In this document: positions 63,265 through 64,000 of the stretch, in pieces
How positions within the stretch are numbered: position 1 is the first letter of the stretch
How the letters are laid out: the number at the start of each line of letters is the position of its first letter
Source of the DNA: CALNXN01 sp942490645
GTDB lineage: Bacteria > Pseudomonadota > Alphaproteobacteria > Rhodobacterales > Rhodobacteraceae
DNA length: 64,000 bases
Direction of reading: 5' to 3'
Assembly: GCA_942490645.1 (NCBI GenBank)
Contig: CALNXN010000007.1
Span: forward strand, 248,001-312,000
Translations under genes and position numbers: made by a program
Notes under the pieces: generated by a model
Seen by the model: the letters and a program-made list of their open reading frames with translations, nothing else
Told to the model about the DNA's origin: nothing
Databases searched by the model: none

Positions 63265-64000
63265 ATGACCGACCTGACATCCGTCCGCTTTACTGACACC
63301 GACATCGAGACGCTGGCCGACCACGCAGGCCGTGTGGCCGTCATCGTGGATCAAACCGGGCGGCTGGACACGGCTGGCCGCCGGGTGAACCGCCTGACCA
63401 AAGGCGCGCTCAAACGCGCGATGGAGGATCAGGGCGAAGATGGCATGAAGGTTGGGCAGGTGATGACGCTGGCCTATCCGGCAGGCATGGCGGCCACAGC
63501 GGTCGATGTGGCCTGCGTGCCGCGCGGCGCATCCTTCGCGGACGCGCGCAAGGCGGGGGCGGCACTGGGCGCAAAACGGGGCAAGGACGATCTGCTGTTG
63601 GCGGCCGGCAACGCGCCCAAAGTGGCACAGATCGTGCTCGGGGCGGTGCTGCGGGATTATGCGTTCAGCGATCACAAGACGGACGCGAAAGCGCCCCAAG
63701 GCGCCATTACAGTGATGTGTTCCAAACCCGATGACGCGGAACGTGCGACGGCACCTCTGTTGGCCGTGGCCGAAGGCACATTCATGACGCGCGATCTGGT
63801 GAACGAACCCGCCAACGTGTTGACCACGCAGGATTTTGCCGACCGTCTGGTCGATATGCAATCACTGGGCCTCAAGGTTGAAGTGTTGGATGAGGACGCG
63901 CTGGAAAAGCTGGGCATGCGCACGCTTTTGTGTGTGGGCCAAGGGTCTGACAGCCCGTCCAAGGTGGTCGTGATGCAGTGGATGGGCGGGGCCAAAGGCG
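63265..64000 (+). CDS. pepA: Leucyl aminopeptidase (M17), N-terminal part
   Basis: The gene runs off the window end after 245 residues. MTDLTSVRFTDTDIETLADHAGRVAVIVD opens the N-terminal macro-like domain. LLAVAEGTFMTRDLVNEPANVLTTQDFADRL is the well-known linker segment before the catalytic domain of M17 peptidases. LGMRTLLCVGQGSDSPSKVVVMQWMGGAKG reaches the start of the metal-binding region, so the zinc or manganese ligands lie outside the window. The order pepA divergent from lptFG is conserved in Proteobacteria. Confidence 0.93.
   Translation, partial: MTDLTSVRFTDTDIETLADHAGRVAVIVDQTGRLDTAGRRVNRLTKGALKRAMEDQGEDGMKVGQVMTLAYPAGMAATAVDVACVPRGASFADARKAGAALGAKRGKDDLLLAAGNAPKVAQIVLGAVLRDYAFSDHKTDAKAPQGAITVMCSKPDDAERATAPLLAVAEGTFMTRDLVNEPANVLTTQDFADRLVDMQSLGLKVEVLDEDALEKLGMRTLLCVGQGSDSPSKVVVMQWMGGAKG

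Overview
The window looks like a stretch of chromosome from a marine, phototrophic member of the Rhodobacterales (Roseobacter group, Alphaproteobacteria). This rests on a peripheral light-harvesting (LH2) puc operon with two PpsR/CrtJ-type boxes and on gene neighbourhoods typical of that order: argS-SPOR-nagZ-scpA-scpB, rpmF-plsX-fabH-ihfA-merR-tRNA-Pro, bamE-olsB, and pepA/lptF-lptG-lptD-surA-pdxA-rsmA. No plasmid, phage, insertion sequence or CRISPR array was recognised.

Layout. 1-5.1 kb: the end of a squalene/phytoene synthase-family gene, an MFS transporter, a tightly overlapping run (cobK-like, alkA-like, an esterase, a membrane-anchored unknown) and an HNH nuclease. 5.1-8.6 kb: the puc operon, pucB-pucA-hairpin-pucC (frameshifted), then a gene for a 25-residue-repeat protein, closed by a terminator. 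8.6-10.9 kb: a DUF4261-like/TerB pair and xthA on the minus strand. 11.3-12.8 kb: a second tandem-repeat protein (six 20-residue units) followed by a 350-residue unknown; a perfect 17-bp inverted repeat encloses the second gene's ribosome binding site and start. 12.8-26.1 kb: housekeeping genes (erpA-like, dgt, argS, SPOR, nagZ, scpA, scpB, dcd, tRNA-Pro, merR, ihfA, fabH, plsX, rpmF), nearly all carrying one or more single-base frameshifts, plus a gene-poor patch at 19.7-21.2 kb. 26.3-48.1 kb: mostly intact genes (DUF177, bamE, olsB, an ABC-F ATPase, tyrS, anmK, desaturase, histidine kinase, eno, transporters, fur, a DEAD-box helicase, selO, nucleoside hydrolase). 48.1-58.8 kb: a second frameshift-dense block (mazG, M20 hydrolase, two agmatinase-family genes, DUF1499, prfA, prmC, DUF4167, rsmA, pdxA, surA). 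58.8-64 kb: intact lptD, lptG, lptF and the start of pepA.

How the genes work together. The puc operon builds an LH2 antenna whose alpha subunit carries Phe44-Leu45 instead of the usual aromatic pair, which predicts blue-shifted absorption. lptD, lptF, lptG, surA and bamE serve outer-membrane and LPS assembly. plsX, fabH and olsB serve lipid synthesis. argS, tyrS, prfA, prmC, rsmA, rpmF and the ABC-F protein serve translation. The frameshifts hit essential genes and are mostly losses or gains of one base in short runs, so I read them as sequence errors rather than true pseudogenes; for those genes the coordinates span the whole inferred gene. The least explained parts are the two tandem-repeat proteins near the puc operon and the inverted repeat at 11.7 kb.
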